In this document: positions 42,501 through 57,500 of the stretch, piece after piece
Layout of the letters: each line of letters opens with the position of its first letter
How positions within the stretch are numbered: the first letter of the stretch is position 1
DNA from: Dasyornis broadbenti
Taxonomy: Eukaryota; Chordata; Aves; Passeriformes; Dasyornithidae
DNA: 64,000 nucleotides
Assembly: GCA_013397935.1 (NCBI GenBank)
Contig: VZRN01000659.1
Location: 516,803-580,802 of the forward strand
Direction: 5' to 3'
Program-made: the position numbers and the translations under genes
Notes under the pieces: model-generated
Told to the model about the DNA's origin: nothing
The model's database searches: none
Seen by the model: only the letters and a program-made list of their open reading frames with translations

Positions 42501-45500
42501 ACCCATGTTTACAGTGGGTTGTACAGAATGCGTCAATGACTCATTTTTATGCTAGAAGTGTTGAAGCACCTACACAGAGATAGTAAATCTCAGTGTTGGA
42601 CAGTGGGTTTGCAACGCTCTTAACTATGCAACAACATAATTCTATTACTGGAGTGAAACTGCCCTATACAGTTGCTCCTAAAGACAATTGTATCGTCAAA
42701 TGCATGTTCTTAACTAGCAATTAACAACAGAGCCATCACAGTTCAACAAGATTTGCTCCACATACACGAAGAGCATTGATTTACATAGAACAGGAAGCAA
42801 GCAGATATGGGAGAGACCTTGGGGACTTTGACAAGATTACGAAGGTAAGGTGAGTAAAAATAACAAAAGTAACACTTCCAGCTTCCTCCACCGATCTGGG
42901 CTAAACTTCTCTGTCACACACAACTGAATGAAGAAGAGCTAATTAAAAAGCTTATGGAGAAACCTTGGCTCTTATGAACCCATGGCAAAATTCCCACCCC
43001 AGGAAGGCCAAAATTTCATTCATGAAGCCTGACACTTGGGAAACAGATTCTGCATTCAATGGGAAGGTGCTGACAAAGAGGAAAGGTTTTTTAGAGGAGC
43101 ACACCGTGCCTTAGCTAGTTTCTTCTAGCTAATATACAGGCAGCACTTCAGAGCCAGCAGTTATGTCCAGCAGGACAAAAGGATTTTAGGTGCACCCGCC
43201 AAACATACCCATAAATAATGTTTTCCACTAATGAAATATAGCACACCACATGACACTGATATCAGTCCACATTCAAGAACAGTCATGTTTAATCAACAAT
43301 AGTCAAAGGCCTGCATAGACAAAATGCTAATGTGGTGAAAGGAGGAGGAAGGGCTTTTGGTGTCTAAAGAAAGTACTTAACATGAGTAAATCTTTTGCAC
43401 AAAGCTTCGAGTACAGAAGGTTAAAATGTGAGACAATTTGCTTCCTCAGTGTTGGTTATCTGCCCTTTACATGCCTTTAATGTTTTTTAAGTTGACAGCC
43501 AAAAAGATATCTCGGACACATCAAAGTTCTTATGAGAAGGAAGGGGAAATGAGCAATTTTCAAGTTTTTGTCAGACTTTTTTTTGCCCCAACAATGAGTT
43601 TTACATAAGACCTTGAGCATAACTGGCTTTGGAAAAGCATTCTGTCATTTAATACTGGGAACTCAGATGCAAGAGGACATGACTATTTCACATTTGTCAA
43701 TGAGATGGAGGAAGTAACTCAAAGCACACTTGAAAAGGGGAACTTTTAAAACAAGAGCCTGCACAGGAAAATATGTCAGAATAATCTAACTCTCCTTGCA
43801 AGTCTCCCCCGCTTTGGCATATACAGACAACACGGTTTGGAGTATGCTGGTGTATATAGATATTAATCAGAGTATCTCTGGATCTTTAACCACTTCACTG
43901 ATTACATGTACACAAAGGGCATGTAGGCTGCAAAGTTCAAACTTCACAAAACAGACCTGAACTATGAATTTAACGTGAAAAAAATTTCAGGGGAAAACTC
44001 AAAACCAGGAAAGGCCTTTTAAAGACTGCATGTGCACTTGGGCTTGAATTCCACTGAGAACACATGGACCACTGAAAGCATCTGTCATCTACAGCCCAAG
44101 GCAAATATCTGAATCAGTTACTGTTGGGTAAACTTCCTTCTGTGAAGAAAACATTCATGGATCAAAAGAGATGTATGCACAATAGCACGGCAATTTTTGC
44201 TTCCAGACCTCAAAAAGCATAACAGTGAGAATACAGCAGGTCCTGAAAAACAAACGACTAGTAGAAAAGAAACACATCCCATGTAAAGTGTGCAACATCA
44301 TGCTCGTACTGACCTCAAACAGCTTACAAGATTGTCTCTTCTGCTGCTAGCCCCTCCCTTCCAGTTGAAGCTGCCTGATTGTTCATAATCTATTTAAATG
44401 CAAAAGTTAAACTATTTTCAGTAATGGCTCAATTCCTGTTCTGCTTCTCACTGATATGCTTGGGCTCTTGTACGGTCAGACACTGGGCATTTAGGTCTGG
44501 CCACACTACTGAGGAGGAGGTAGGCTCCATCAGAAGACCGGAACTTAAAATTCTTTCAGCTAAATGTGCACAAACCTACCTGGTTATAGCTTCATACTTT
44601 CAGAATAAGTTTTTCAGTCTGGAAAGTTAAGCCATAAATTATGCATTAACGGCTGCTGTCAACTTCCATTCTGCACTCTGTATAAGAAAACTTCCTGATC
44701 ACATTTAACATTTTATTCTATATTTAAAAAGCAAATACTCAGATATCACGTCATTTCATATTTGTATGCCAAGCACAAACACAAGTTGGAGTTTCATCAT
44801 TTGTTCTCCACAGAGCTGCTCAAACTTAATCACCTAGAGCACAATTGCTGTTTCATCACCCAGCTGTATCTCAACAGCATCCAGGGTATCCACTGACACT
44901 TAGAACAGACTATGCAATGTTTTATTTTCAAACTAGTGAGAGCAAAACCAGCCAGTAAAATATGGGGGCATTGATACATCAACAGAATAAAAGCCCATCA
45001 ACTTCAAGGGCCAGTTACAACCCACTGTTGAATGACACAGCACTGTGTTCTGGCAGCTACTGTTTCTCACCGACTCAGAGAAAGGGAAATTCAGATGCAC
45101 CTGATGATGTCGATTATCTCACTAGTTAGGTTTGCTAGACCAAACAATAAATCAAACCCACAAAAGGCATGCAGGTGGTGATGCCCAATCTGCATCTGTA
45201 GGCTGAGCAGATGCACAGTCCTACCTCTACTGCTCCATGTGAGACTGAACACCATGTGGTGGTGAGATCACAGGCTTCTTAGCAGCAGTTAGCCTACACA
45301 GACAATGCCCTCAGCTTTTCTTCAACATGAACAATCTTGCCAGACTCCTTTACTTGCTGTCAAGCAATAAATGGAGGTGGTGTTAAAACACCCAACAGTA
45401 ATACTCGTATCTGTGTAGTCTGACAATTAACATAGCCCTGCTGTCAGTAACGTCTTTATCTGCAATAAAATTTATGAAGTCATAATCTCACTCCCGACAA

Positions 45501-48500
45501 TACAAAGCACCCGTATAAGACAGTAAGAATTGGCAGTGCTGTAAAACCATAAAACTAGATTCAAAGTCTCAAGCTAAACACCTTGGAAACAATCTGTGAT
45601 GAAGTTATACAACATTAACATTTACATATTGATTGTTTAGGTATACAGGAACTCATACAAATGAGGTACAAACCATGCTGATCAAAATTTTAAATTCTTC
45701 TCATTAAACTTTAGATAGACAGTTCAAAATATCACTTCTTACATCACAAATGTTATTATCCATAATTTCAGATCGGTCTTTCTGTTCTGTAAAATGAGGT
45801 AATGTTTCCCAGAAGTGGGCCACGAGAACCACAGTATCCGATATCACTAATATTTCAACAATCTATTGTTTTTAAGGTGGTTTTCAGTTTCTGACTGTGC
45901 TGCCCGGTCTGCTTAAAACCTGGGTATTTTCAGACTTCACACAGGGTAAAGAAAAGTCCTATGTCAGTTTATTATTCTTCGCCAGTTTCTTTCATATAAT
46001 GGCCTAACGTATCAAAAATAATTAGAAACCTGGTCTCTTTTTTCTTTTTTAATTTCTCAGTCTGACTGTATAACCTCAAGCAAGTCACATTCTTTCTGAC
46101 ATTTACTCTCACTGTATTTCAAGTGTGGGAGTGACAATTACCTCAATACAGTGCTGTGATGCATAACTAAACAGCCATGAAGTGCTCTACAACATGGAAA
46201 ACAGTACAACAGCCACTGGCTGACAAAACCAGAAGATGCAGGAGTTCCTTGGCATACAACTCAATGTTTAATCCATTAGATTACATTGGAACAACTGCTA
46301 GAATTATAAAACTGATAGTTGGCATATTAAAACTGCCTTTGGACTAGTAATTGCATGATTCACTGTGAATCTTAGCTATTAAAAATTTCTTAAGCTATTT
46401 TCCCTAAAATAGGAAGAAAACTGAGTAACGTTGCATAAATACTCACCATTAACACAAATATTCTGTATTTCTCTTATACATGAAAATTGCTTAGAAAAAC
46501 AACTGAGATACCACAAATGTAAAAGATACAACCACAAAAACACTTAATTTGGCTATCTTCACTTGCATAACAGTTCATACAAAATATTTACAAATCTTCT
46601 CCTACTGTTATGGAAAACAAAGCCCTCTTGCAGACATAAAGACCAAGGAACATTTAAGTAAATGGATACAATAAGAATACTGTTCATATTTACACTACTT
46701 GTAATAAATGCTTATCATGGAGCCCAGAAACAGCTTTTAACAGTTGGGCTTTTGTAAGCACGTAAACAGCAAAAGTGATAAACTGCACAATTACAAACAG
46801 AAGACATGCTTTCCAGCAAATACTGTGCTCCTCATCCCTCCAAAAGCTAGAGCTGCCTGCAACTTACATTACCAGTGCTGTCCTAGAAAGCATCCTGGTC
46901 TAAAAAGCTTCCACAAACTCACTCTGTATAAATATTGTAACAAAATAAACAATGTAGAAGCTTATCTAAATATTGGCTTTCTTCAACTGATAAATTACAA
47001 AGGGAAAGTTTTCATATCCTACAGGAAATGAACACTCAATCTATTGTTCTAAAGGCACAGTCATTAGAGGCTTTGGGGTAAGAAGACAGGGAGACCAGGG
47101 TAAACAGAATAGATCTCAAAGTTAAAAGCCCATTAAAAGCCTTTCCATCAGCAGTGACATTGAAATGTGGCATTAAAGAGGATCAATATTTTACTAGAGA
47201 ATGTCACAGGCTGAACAGGCTGTCCTGAGGCTTTCTTTGCATCACATGCACAACAGTGTATTATTTGTCTCTCCAAACAAAACCTAATCTTGCATGTATT
47301 TTCACATATGCTTCACCACAAATGACCATACTGTATGTTGGAATGTGTGTGTATTTTAAGTGTCATTTTCCAGCCTGGTATGTGCAGACCCGCATGCAGA
47401 CTGAAAAGCCAAGACACTGAGTCCAAACCAGCCACACAGAAGTATCAAAGAGGCATTTCGCCTTGCATTTATCTGAGACTTTTGCACAGTTCAGACATTC
47501 ATGTCTCCTCCTAAACAAATACTGTGGTTCAAAAGTGATCTGTAATATGTACTTACAAGAGGAAAAAAAAATAACTGACTTGGTATCCTGCTATATCATT
47601 TTGATTTCTTGCTTTGTTATAATGACTTTTCACAAGACCTAATATCGTAATAGAAAATAGAATCTGCTTCAAAAGAGGGTAAGTACACAAAGGAGGAATC
47701 TCACTGTGTACAAAAATTTGCAAAGTACCAAACCCTAAATGTAATTTAGGGCTGAAGTAATACAATTATCAGCATTCCCAGTGTTTGGAAGAGGGCCTAG
47801 TAATCTGGCAAGGAATGGGTTTTTTACATCTAAGATGTATGTGTAGCATGTGTAGCCATTCCTATTACTGTGTGCCAATATAATTACTTAAAGCAGTACC
47901 TGCAGATATTATTTTTAAGATGGCCCCACTCCCTGAAGAATCAACCATTATTTATAAGGCCTGAAGTTACTTGATACTTGAGATAAACACACCCCTCCTT
48001 GTATCAGTGACCCTGATAGTTCACATAATTTTAAGTATTTCTATAGGCAGAATCCTGACCCACAATAGTTTATGCACACTCACTACTTAACTCACCCTTA
48101 CTTATCACCAAAACCCAAACCATACTAATGGGCAACACTTCCTTTTTGTAGGGAAGCAACACTTCTGCCCCAGAGTTATGAAACCCATAAAATCACCATG
48201 GCCTTGTTACAAATACTCCTTTGCAAAGATATTTTTTAACAATCTCACCTGTACTTCTGAATCAGCATCAACATGCTGGAGTTGAAACCAGGTGTCTCTG
48301 TTATGATACTTCTGCAGGTCTTCTTTCTGTATAGCTACCTTTCCTGAAAATAAAACAAACCAGAAGCATAGTTTAAGACATGTTGTTGCTCTCCCAAGGT
48401 ACATTTCCATCGAAACCAAGTTTTAAAACAATGATTTAGGGCCTCTCCTATTCAAGGGAGGCTTTAGAGCAAGGAAAGATTTTTTGGGGGGCATACTCCT

Positions 48501-51500
48501 TTATACAATACATAATGATGAATAAGATACTGATGGATAGCACAACTCTGATGAGCATATTTTTCCACTGCATATCGTGAATGACTTGAAAATTCCTAAA
48601 GTTGTACTCACTCAAGAGAGTGAAGCACTGGATGCTACAGACAAGCTTGTAAGTATGCTTATAACAAAAATGTCATTATTACTTCTCTGACATGCAATTA
48701 AACTTGTGGGAAGAAAAGCTTGGAAACTGTTGCAGAGAGATTTTTGAGGCTGATGTCTGTAACAATCCCAAATTAAAGGTTCCATGCATATGTTATTGCC
48801 AGCAAAGTTTCAGGATGGAGCTTTTCATGATATATGTACAGTTTTGTAGGAGAAGGGAAACAACTAGAGATGTCAAGTCACAGCAGATTTCTACATCTGC
48901 ATTTTGAGGCCCTATCAACCTCTCACTCACCCAAATCTTTCAGACTTTGCATTCCGCAACAAAGAGCCACCCAAGGGCTATCCCAGACTGTAGAGAAAAT
49001 GAGGGCAGAACTCACCCCAAAACACTGAAGAGCTTTAACTCTCACCTTTTTATACCACTCTTCCCACTACCAAATCAGCAGTTTCGTTAGGTATGGTAAC
49101 AGCATCGAACTAACAGCTCACATGCACGCAAAGGGTCAACGTGTATGTAATGCAGAAATTTCTGTCCTGCCCAGTCTCTCTCAGGCAGGGCCTAAAGCAC
49201 TCTGAGGGGCAATGAAACTTTTTCCAAGCGTCTTTCTTTGTATACACAAAGCTGAGTGTGGCATGCCTGAGGAGCATGTGATCCTCAGAAAGCTGCTTTG
49301 GGTTGGGTGGCTCCCCAGGCACTGAGCAAAGTAGCATGTTCAAAGTGAAAGAATCCAGGACAGTCAGAGACATTCACAAGGCTCGAGGAAGCTGGGGTTT
49401 GGCGATGTGGTTGAGTAGACTTTCACTACAGGAATGAGTTGCTTACATACAGTTTGCAACCACTGCTTTGTTACAAAAACACAGACTTTCTTTAACCAAA
49501 TGTTGTTAGATAAAATTCACCAATGGATATAGTTTTGTGGGAAAAAGATTACCAAGGCTGCCTAAATTCATGCAGTTTGGCCAGATGCCAGTAATACATT
49601 ACCCCAGCAAGTGCTAACAGAATATATTTACAAAGAAAAAAAAAAAAAAAAAAAAAAAACACATGATCAAAGACTACAAAAGCGGCAAACACAAAGCATT
49701 CTCCCTTCTGAAATCTAAAAGTTTACAGAACTCATAGCAGCAAGTTATTACACACCAGTATTTCCTTAATTTATGGCTTTTTCCTTTAGCTGGATGGCTT
49801 CATCCAGTCCTCCTCTTCGCTAGGCTACACCCCATACCATGCTGCAGCTGCTGCTGCATTCTTCTGTCACCTTAGGCTGCTTCTGGTGACAGTTTCCAGA
49901 TTTCCAGTTCTTAAACTACCCAGCCATTCTTCCACAGCTGCCTTCCACAGTATCTGCCAGGATTTCTGCTCTAACTTCCCTTTCAGAACTTCTGACCCAT
50001 TAATCCCAAGTCTTACTCATTCTGCTCTCAGCACCCTCCTCTCACTGCTTGTCCTTTACAGATTATCAGATCCATCTCCTAGCAAACATTTAACTAGAGA
50101 TTAACAAGGGAGATTCATTACCAGACTTTTTATTGGATATGCAGAGCAAGCCACTTGAAACTTCTTAGAAAAGCAATAATTACACAAACCTACAAAATAA
50201 TATGTAGAAAGGTCAAAAAAGACATCTGAACTGTGCTGAACAGAAGACACCAAGTTATTCTGCTGAGAATCTATGTGATGAGGACTGTGTTTTTTCACAG
50301 CTTCTACTTTTATTCTCCAACCACACTGGTTTGTTGGGAACCTAGTTTCTTTAAAACAGTTTGAGAGGAATACATTTAAATGCATGACCTCACACTAATT
50401 GTTTTGGACCTCACTTGAAATTGTTTACTTTCACTGCTTGCTATCCTCACTGTACCCTTTAATCTCTTGCCGAAATCCTTCACTCAACTGCAGCACTGCA
50501 CACACTTTCCAAACCGTCACCTGCAATCAGTCTCATTCGCAGTCACGTCCCATGCAGGGAGTGCCTTGCAGAAAACTCAAGGACGGTTTCCCAATATCTG
50601 CACCTGTACAAAGCATAAATGGTGTGATCACTGCCCCCCTTTCAGCAGGGAGTTCCACTGCTCTCTGTGTCAAGGATGGCAGGGTAACCCAGGTGAGTCT
50701 AACCACAAAGTCAGTACATGATTGCAGCACAGAGTGTTCCCAGGCAATGGCACGTGCCTCCAGCTCCGAGGGAGTTAACGTGGTGATACAACTGTTTTGA
50801 TTAGGAAACTGTTTGAACAGCACTGTTTGATCTGCACACAAGCAAGTCTTATTAATGACTGAAACTTATTGGCTGGGCTGGCTATAATCCAGGGGTTTTC
50901 GCTGCATACCAAATGATCCACAAAGTAAAATCTACTAGGGAAACAAAAAAGGGTGGCAGTAAAAAAAGGGTCTACAGTTTGGCCAGTCTAAACATACACA
51001 AAGATATATTACTGATAGGGCAGAATAATTGATCTGCCCTATTAAACAGTTCCCTACATACAGGAGCATCTCTCACAATTTCTGTTAATAACTCTTCACC
51101 TGTACCAGCCATGTCCATATGCTCATCCAGCACATTCCTCCCCCCCATCACCAGACCCACATAAACCACAGCACAGGTGCTGAGCATGATCATGTTCTGC
51201 CCTACTCTACACAGTCACTGCTCTTCCACTGGCTGACCTACGTCTGACTTGGCTCAAACAACTTCCAGCTGCACCAGAACTAGGTTAAATCTAGGCCAAT
51301 AATCACAAGCTGTTGGCACCTGTCATTTGACCTGACACTACACGATAAGAACCTGTAATTCTCCCTCAAGATAAACCCGACACAAGAGGTCAGAGATTTA
51401 CCACCACTCATTTACAGGACGTGTTCCTCATTGTGGTTCTCAGGCACACTCCAAAACTCAAGCCCATTGTCTTGTGCTCTTTCTCAAGACTTGGGTGGCT

Positions 51501-54500
51501 TCCAGACAGCATCAAGAAACTCTAAATCTTGCACCTGAGGCACCCAGCCACTCCTGCTGGTTTCCTCAGAGTGGCCCCAGGCTGCAGAGTCTGTGTCTGT
51601 TTAAGCTTTTAGACCTTGTATGGGAAGAGGCAGAAGACAGCCTAGCTTATTGAACAATGTAAGGTGTAGTTTCAAAACTCAGTGTAAGTTACATTTTTAA
51701 AAGTTAGATTCCCAGCAATAACCAGCAATGATGAAGTAAAAGCATTCTTCCCATCTGAACTAATTTCTTTCTGAAGCCTGACGCTCACCAGGGCCTCAGA
51801 TTGGGGGAGGGTAGAAAAACCTCACACACTCCTGTTTGTTTTTCACCCATATGGCAGCAATTTCCCTTCAACCCCCCACTTCAGACTGAACAGATCTTCA
51901 CTGGAACATTTAAATCCTAAGCTCTGTGTTCAAAACAAAGGTGTGACATGCCACAACTGAGCCCTTCCTTCTGTGAACCTCTCTTTAGGGAAAAAACAAT
52001 ATACCAATAACCCATTATTGAGCAGACAACTTACAGGTTAATAAAGTTACTACCTGGGCACTGGTTGGTCTTAAGGGTGCAAATTCCACTTTATAGTCCC
52101 TGGTACAAATGGATTTAAGAGCCTCCTACATTCCCCACACATGCACCCCTGTCCTCTCAGCAGGGCATACTGAAACTGTTGAGAAAACCAAGCATATCTA
52201 AAAAAACAACAAACACTGAAAATAAACATTCTGAGTGAGGAGAAGGGAGTAAGAAATAAGTTTCAGGGGTCACATGTGGGTGGTGTTGGCATTTTTAACA
52301 CAAAGGTCATTTCAACTGACCTGTTTTAAAGCTTCCCCACTCAAGAGTCACATTAACATAGCTAGAAAACAGAAGACAGTAGGAGGTCAGTAATTTGGGC
52401 ACAGAGGCAGCACTATTGAACAGAGAAAGGTAGGAATTTCTGGCTATACTGCCTAGGAAAGTGCTTGTGGAAGCACTGCATCCTCAGTACCCATCCCTCA
52501 CTGGTTACAAACATTTTTCCAAGGCAAATCAATGCAGCCCATTAACTTGTCCCTGGACATGCGTAGGCTTGTTAAGTCAGGATCAACATCTCCATACAAA
52601 GACTAAAAGTTGATAATTTGGCTCAGGCATTCTCCATCCATACACAAACACCTTCTGTCTGGATTACCTGTTGGTGGCAAAAGGCTTAGACATTGGTTAA
52701 AGGATTACACCCCACCTTTTAATGGTAATTTTCCAGTCTGCAGCTGAGATATGTGAATATTTATGATAGATGCTAGACTAGTAGAAGATTTCTTTACTGA
52801 AAAAGTAGCAACCGAAGCAATAGGACAGGAGTTTGTCATTTTAAAAGGGCACAAGGCCCTACCTGAAAAGTGATACAACAGTTATTTTACAGAAGCTTAA
52901 AACCAGAGCATTTCTGGAGCTCTTGTATCTTTCTCTTTAGGTTATCTTTATCTTGGAATACCTACACAGTAAAAACAACAGAATTTTACACACTGCTGCC
53001 AAGCGAGCTGAAACAATAAAATGTAATATTTTTTAATACAACATTCTCCATTAACAATGACTGCAGTACAGTTAATTTATAGCAAAGGGTTAGGTCTGAG
53101 TCACACATTAAAAGGCCCCAAAAGCCTAATTAACTCAGTCTTCTCTCAGGTCTTAGCAGAGACTACTTTGTCTCCTATACGCTGCTGTACTAGGCAATTA
53201 GAAGGCCTCGGAGCTACTTCAGAAGTTGCTTCATATTAGCATGTTAAGTGCACAGACACACTGTATCAGTGTACTGATTTAAAATAACTGATATGAAGGT
53301 ACACAAAGAAAGTCACTTTCAACAGCTGGAAAAAACTAAGGACAAAACAGAATCTATTTTAATCAACATTTTAAGCTGTGAGAGCCTAATTATCTTGAAA
53401 CAAGAAGCATCACTGCTACTCCAGCCTACCTAGAATTTTATAATTATCTATATGAAAAGTTGTCTTTAAATGAAAGTACAAAACCTTTGCCTACCTAGTT
53501 CAAGAACAGCACAAATTCACTCCTCCCATTAACACAGAAAAAGATTGAAACAAGCAAATTCCCTATTTGAGAATTAAAAAGATGACGATGAGAATTAGGG
53601 ACAACATAAGACTTCAGAGCCTCAGAAGCAGCGGAATTGCTCCCTCACGGCTCCTGTGCAGTGCACCATGAAGCACAAGCACTATTAGACCATCTGCTAC
53701 AATGGGTAAAAATTTAGTGGCAATAATGGCAGAACACTTCCAGCACAGCAGCAGTGCATCCTACAGAGAGTACTGAGGTATGTCATATTCATGACCCCAA
53801 TTTCATCTGGACTAGTTTAAAAAACCCAAATAAATATAACACGAGTATCACTTAATAAATCCATTTTTCCCCTTTGTGGGATTTATCTTAGGTAATAAGG
53901 TAGAGAAAAGTAGGCTGTGGACAAAACATAGCTTCTATCCTTAAAAGTTGCAAGCTGCAGCATTGCATGCACTATCTTCTATCAGGGTTGTTTTGCGGGT
54001 CACAATCCAAGAGATCTCACCTGGCTTACATCAGACCTTCCGCTCTTCCTTCCTGTTAAAAATAGCAAAACCCCCAAACCAAAAGCGCCCTCCTCAACCA
54101 CTCCTCTCGTATCAACTCTCTGCCAGCTGCTCTCTGGGCCCTTAAAATGGCTATACATTTAGCACACTGGGTATAGCCTGTGGTTGGTTGCAAAGGGAGA
54201 GCAGTCCTGCCTTGCAGTTACTCTTGTCTGCCTTACAGCAGGCACCAGGACCCTGAGCATGCCGCCTGCACTGAACAACCACCTCCTTCATTCCCTCCTT
54301 CTACAGACAATACTAACACTTGTCATTAGGTGAGGTAAGGAGGAGGGTTGCATAAAAGGACAGTCGAGGTTCTAGAACATTATGGCCCATAGTTTTGTTT
54401 ATAACATCTGTACTTCTACAATGAAGAAGAAAAAAAAAATACCACTTTTTGAAAGCTCAACTTTGTTTTCCTGCTCTTGGGACCACTCATTAGGTTAAAA

Positions 54501-57500
54501 GATACCGTGAGTGCATCCTAACAACTTATTCTATGCAGAGAGTATTTACTTTAGCCTTGCTATGCAGCTGTAGAGAACCTTCCCAGGATAATTCTAGTTT
54601 ATAGCTTCTTGAGACTTGTCATTGTGAAACAGAGTCATCTGTTTCCTTTATTTCATTAGTAGCTATATTTACACCATACCGAGTAGATACATTATTCCCA
54701 TGTCATCCAAGAGTACATTACGGAAACACTAAACCACTGCCTAAGTCATGGTCAGGGTAGAAGAAACCAGGAAACACTATTTGCTACTGAAATTTTGATC
54801 TCTGCTTCATGCTGTATTGGAGGATCTTTCCTGCACCTAACTAGTAAGAAGCACAGTTCAGCAAGGATGATTCTTTTAAATTTTTTTATTTTAAATCAAT
54901 AAAATAATGCAATAAAAAAGATGATGCTTCAGCTACATTTGGTAACAGTTACATAATAACAGTAGATGGTTTGTTTGGATGTTTGGTAAGAAATTGTGGC
55001 AACTCTACAAACACATCTCCTCAGCTTTGGAAATAGCCATTAACAACAGCATAGCTAACTCAAACATGCAAGCCTCTAACAATTTTCAATTCCAAGGTGT
55101 TTTCACTTTGTGAGTGTTTCCAAGAGCTATGATTTGGCTTCATCTACTTTAGTCCAGAGTAGCTAAGTTTAACTACTTTCGAAGGCAAATTTGTTTTAGT
55201 GCTTTTACTCTTCTTCACCTTGTCCAGCATTAAGCAGGAAGAGAGTTATAACCTGCCAGGACACAGGGGCCACAAGAGGTTCAATCTGTCCTACAACACA
55301 CCTAATAACCTGTATGAAGGTGACTTAGAGCAGTTATTGTATATGTTATTAACAGAACCACTCACTAGTCTTCTCCCCGATGGCTTTTTGCTCCTTCACT
55401 GAAAAGTTTCAGCATTTCACACCTGTGCTTTATTCAGCACCATTCCATCCCCATCAGTACCACAACCGAGCCTCCCTCAGCCAGGAGTATCACAAACTCA
55501 GAAAAGTTCTTACCCCACAGTGCAGTACAAGGACAATGCAGCACTTCTCCCCATGAGAACTTCACTGGGGGTACATTTTGTTCTATTCAGTTCCTGCTTA
55601 GCGAGGATGTTGGCAAGTAAGTTTCATGTATCTCTTACCAAAACATTTGAAGTGCTGAGGTGAAAAAAACCAAACTGACTTAACCAGAGGATAAATAATT
55701 GTGTACTTGTCAACTGAAGGACAGATGATATTAACTAATCTCTCACCACAGTGTGAAGTGACTTGGTGTGGCACATTTCCTGTTTTTGAACTGATCTGTA
55801 TGTTTAAGGTCACAGCCTGGCAGCCTGAGTTATTCATTACACACCTAGGAGAATATCAGCTCAGGGTATATCATAGACATAGTTTCCTCACAAAATCTAG
55901 CTCAGTTACTGAGGCATGAGAAGCCCAGTTTATTGTCACAGCATGTCTCCTTCAATATTTCTGAAAAGCTGAAAAATATCAAAATAATCATGAAAGAACA
56001 TTTGTCTCATGTAGCAGCACTACTATCCTAATATTCCTTCTGCTGTATCCAGCCAGAGACATCTTTTTTCCCCCCCCATTAATACCAGAGGAGTACCAAT
56101 TGACAATTTTTCTAGTTAGCCCCATCTCCTCTGTTTTTCTCATTGTAACAATTGAATGGAAATAGCTGTTCTACATATTACAGACTCATGTTTCAGCAAA
56201 ATGGCCTACTGCTGCTATTTAATCATTCAGAAACAAATAAATGTGATTTTAAATTGCATTTACCATTGTTATGAGTAGTATATTTCCTACTCAAGGCATC
56301 TCAACATACTATATAAACCAGTACATAAACTCTATCCAGTAACTGTCAATATCAATTAAACAACAACTTAAGACTAGTTTATTTTCACAGTAACTGTCTA
56401 TTTGCTATAATTTACCTAAAAAAAGAGAAAAATATTTCAGATCCACCAAACTTTCTATTTTCTTCATTATATTTGCATTTCAACCAGCATCCAAGATTCT
56501 TCCAAGACAGTTGTTCAAGTGTTGTGTCTTGAAACAAAATCCCAGATGACTTAGCAATTACGATTAAGAAAATGCAAATATAATAAGCAAACATGCAAAC
56601 TCAAAAGATATCTTTATCTGCACAATCCTCCCATCCTGTATGCTAAAATACTACAATGTGTTCCAAAACATATCTGCTACAAATGTTCCAGTTTGAGTTT
56701 GTTTGGCTCTCCTCGGAAGTTGCTGTCAGAGGTTTCAGGGAGTTTTTTTTTCCTCATATTCTCTCTCCCACATCTTCCGCTTCTGGTGGCTTAAGCATTC
56801 TCATCTGTCACACACTGAGTTGCACTTCTGAAGTTAAAGAATTTACCATCACAAACTAATACTTCATATTTGAATAAATAAAAGCATGCCTACTCTGAGC
56901 TCCAGTAACCCTGGAAATCAATATTGTAACACCCCAAGAAAGTCCTGGAAACACTAAATAGTGAACCAAAAGGAATGCTAAGCAACCATCTTCAAAAAAT
57001 AGCTACTTTCCAAATTCTCACCATTTTGACATATATGCACTCTGTTTTCTGTCTCAAAACCCCCACAAAACCAGCCAAAAAAACAATGCAAAGAGATGTC
57101 AAACATTCCAGGATCATACACAGGTAAATTCACTTGCTCAGTAAAATATGGACTTAAAATTAGTTTCTCCTGGATGGAATACACAACCCCCACCTCCTTC
57201 TCTGAGAATGTTCATTGCTGGATGAGCATGAGTACCCACATTTTCTTCAACAGAAGTGTCCCATGATGACACAATGTAACAAGCAATCTCCAGAATGCAA
57301 GCAAAGGGTCCCTAATTGCAGAATTTGGGGGTTCAGCGAAAAATAGCACATTCTAGCACTACTCTGACTATCCTTTTCAGTAGGGACCTCTTCCAAACCT
57401 CCTTAAATCCAGCCTCTTCAAGAAAAGGTTTAAGTCTTAAAACTGAGCTGAAGATACAAGAGAGCAACTACTCCTTTTAAATATTACAGACTTTGGTTTA

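Noticed and set aside
49560..49680. A24 as the tail of a processed pseudogene or SINE
   Set aside because: No AATAAA, no recognisable transcript upstream and no target-site duplication found.
49740..50090. Pyrimidine-rich stretch as a possible LTR or antisense exon
   Set aside because: No LTR boundary motifs and no homology recognised; composition alone is not enough.
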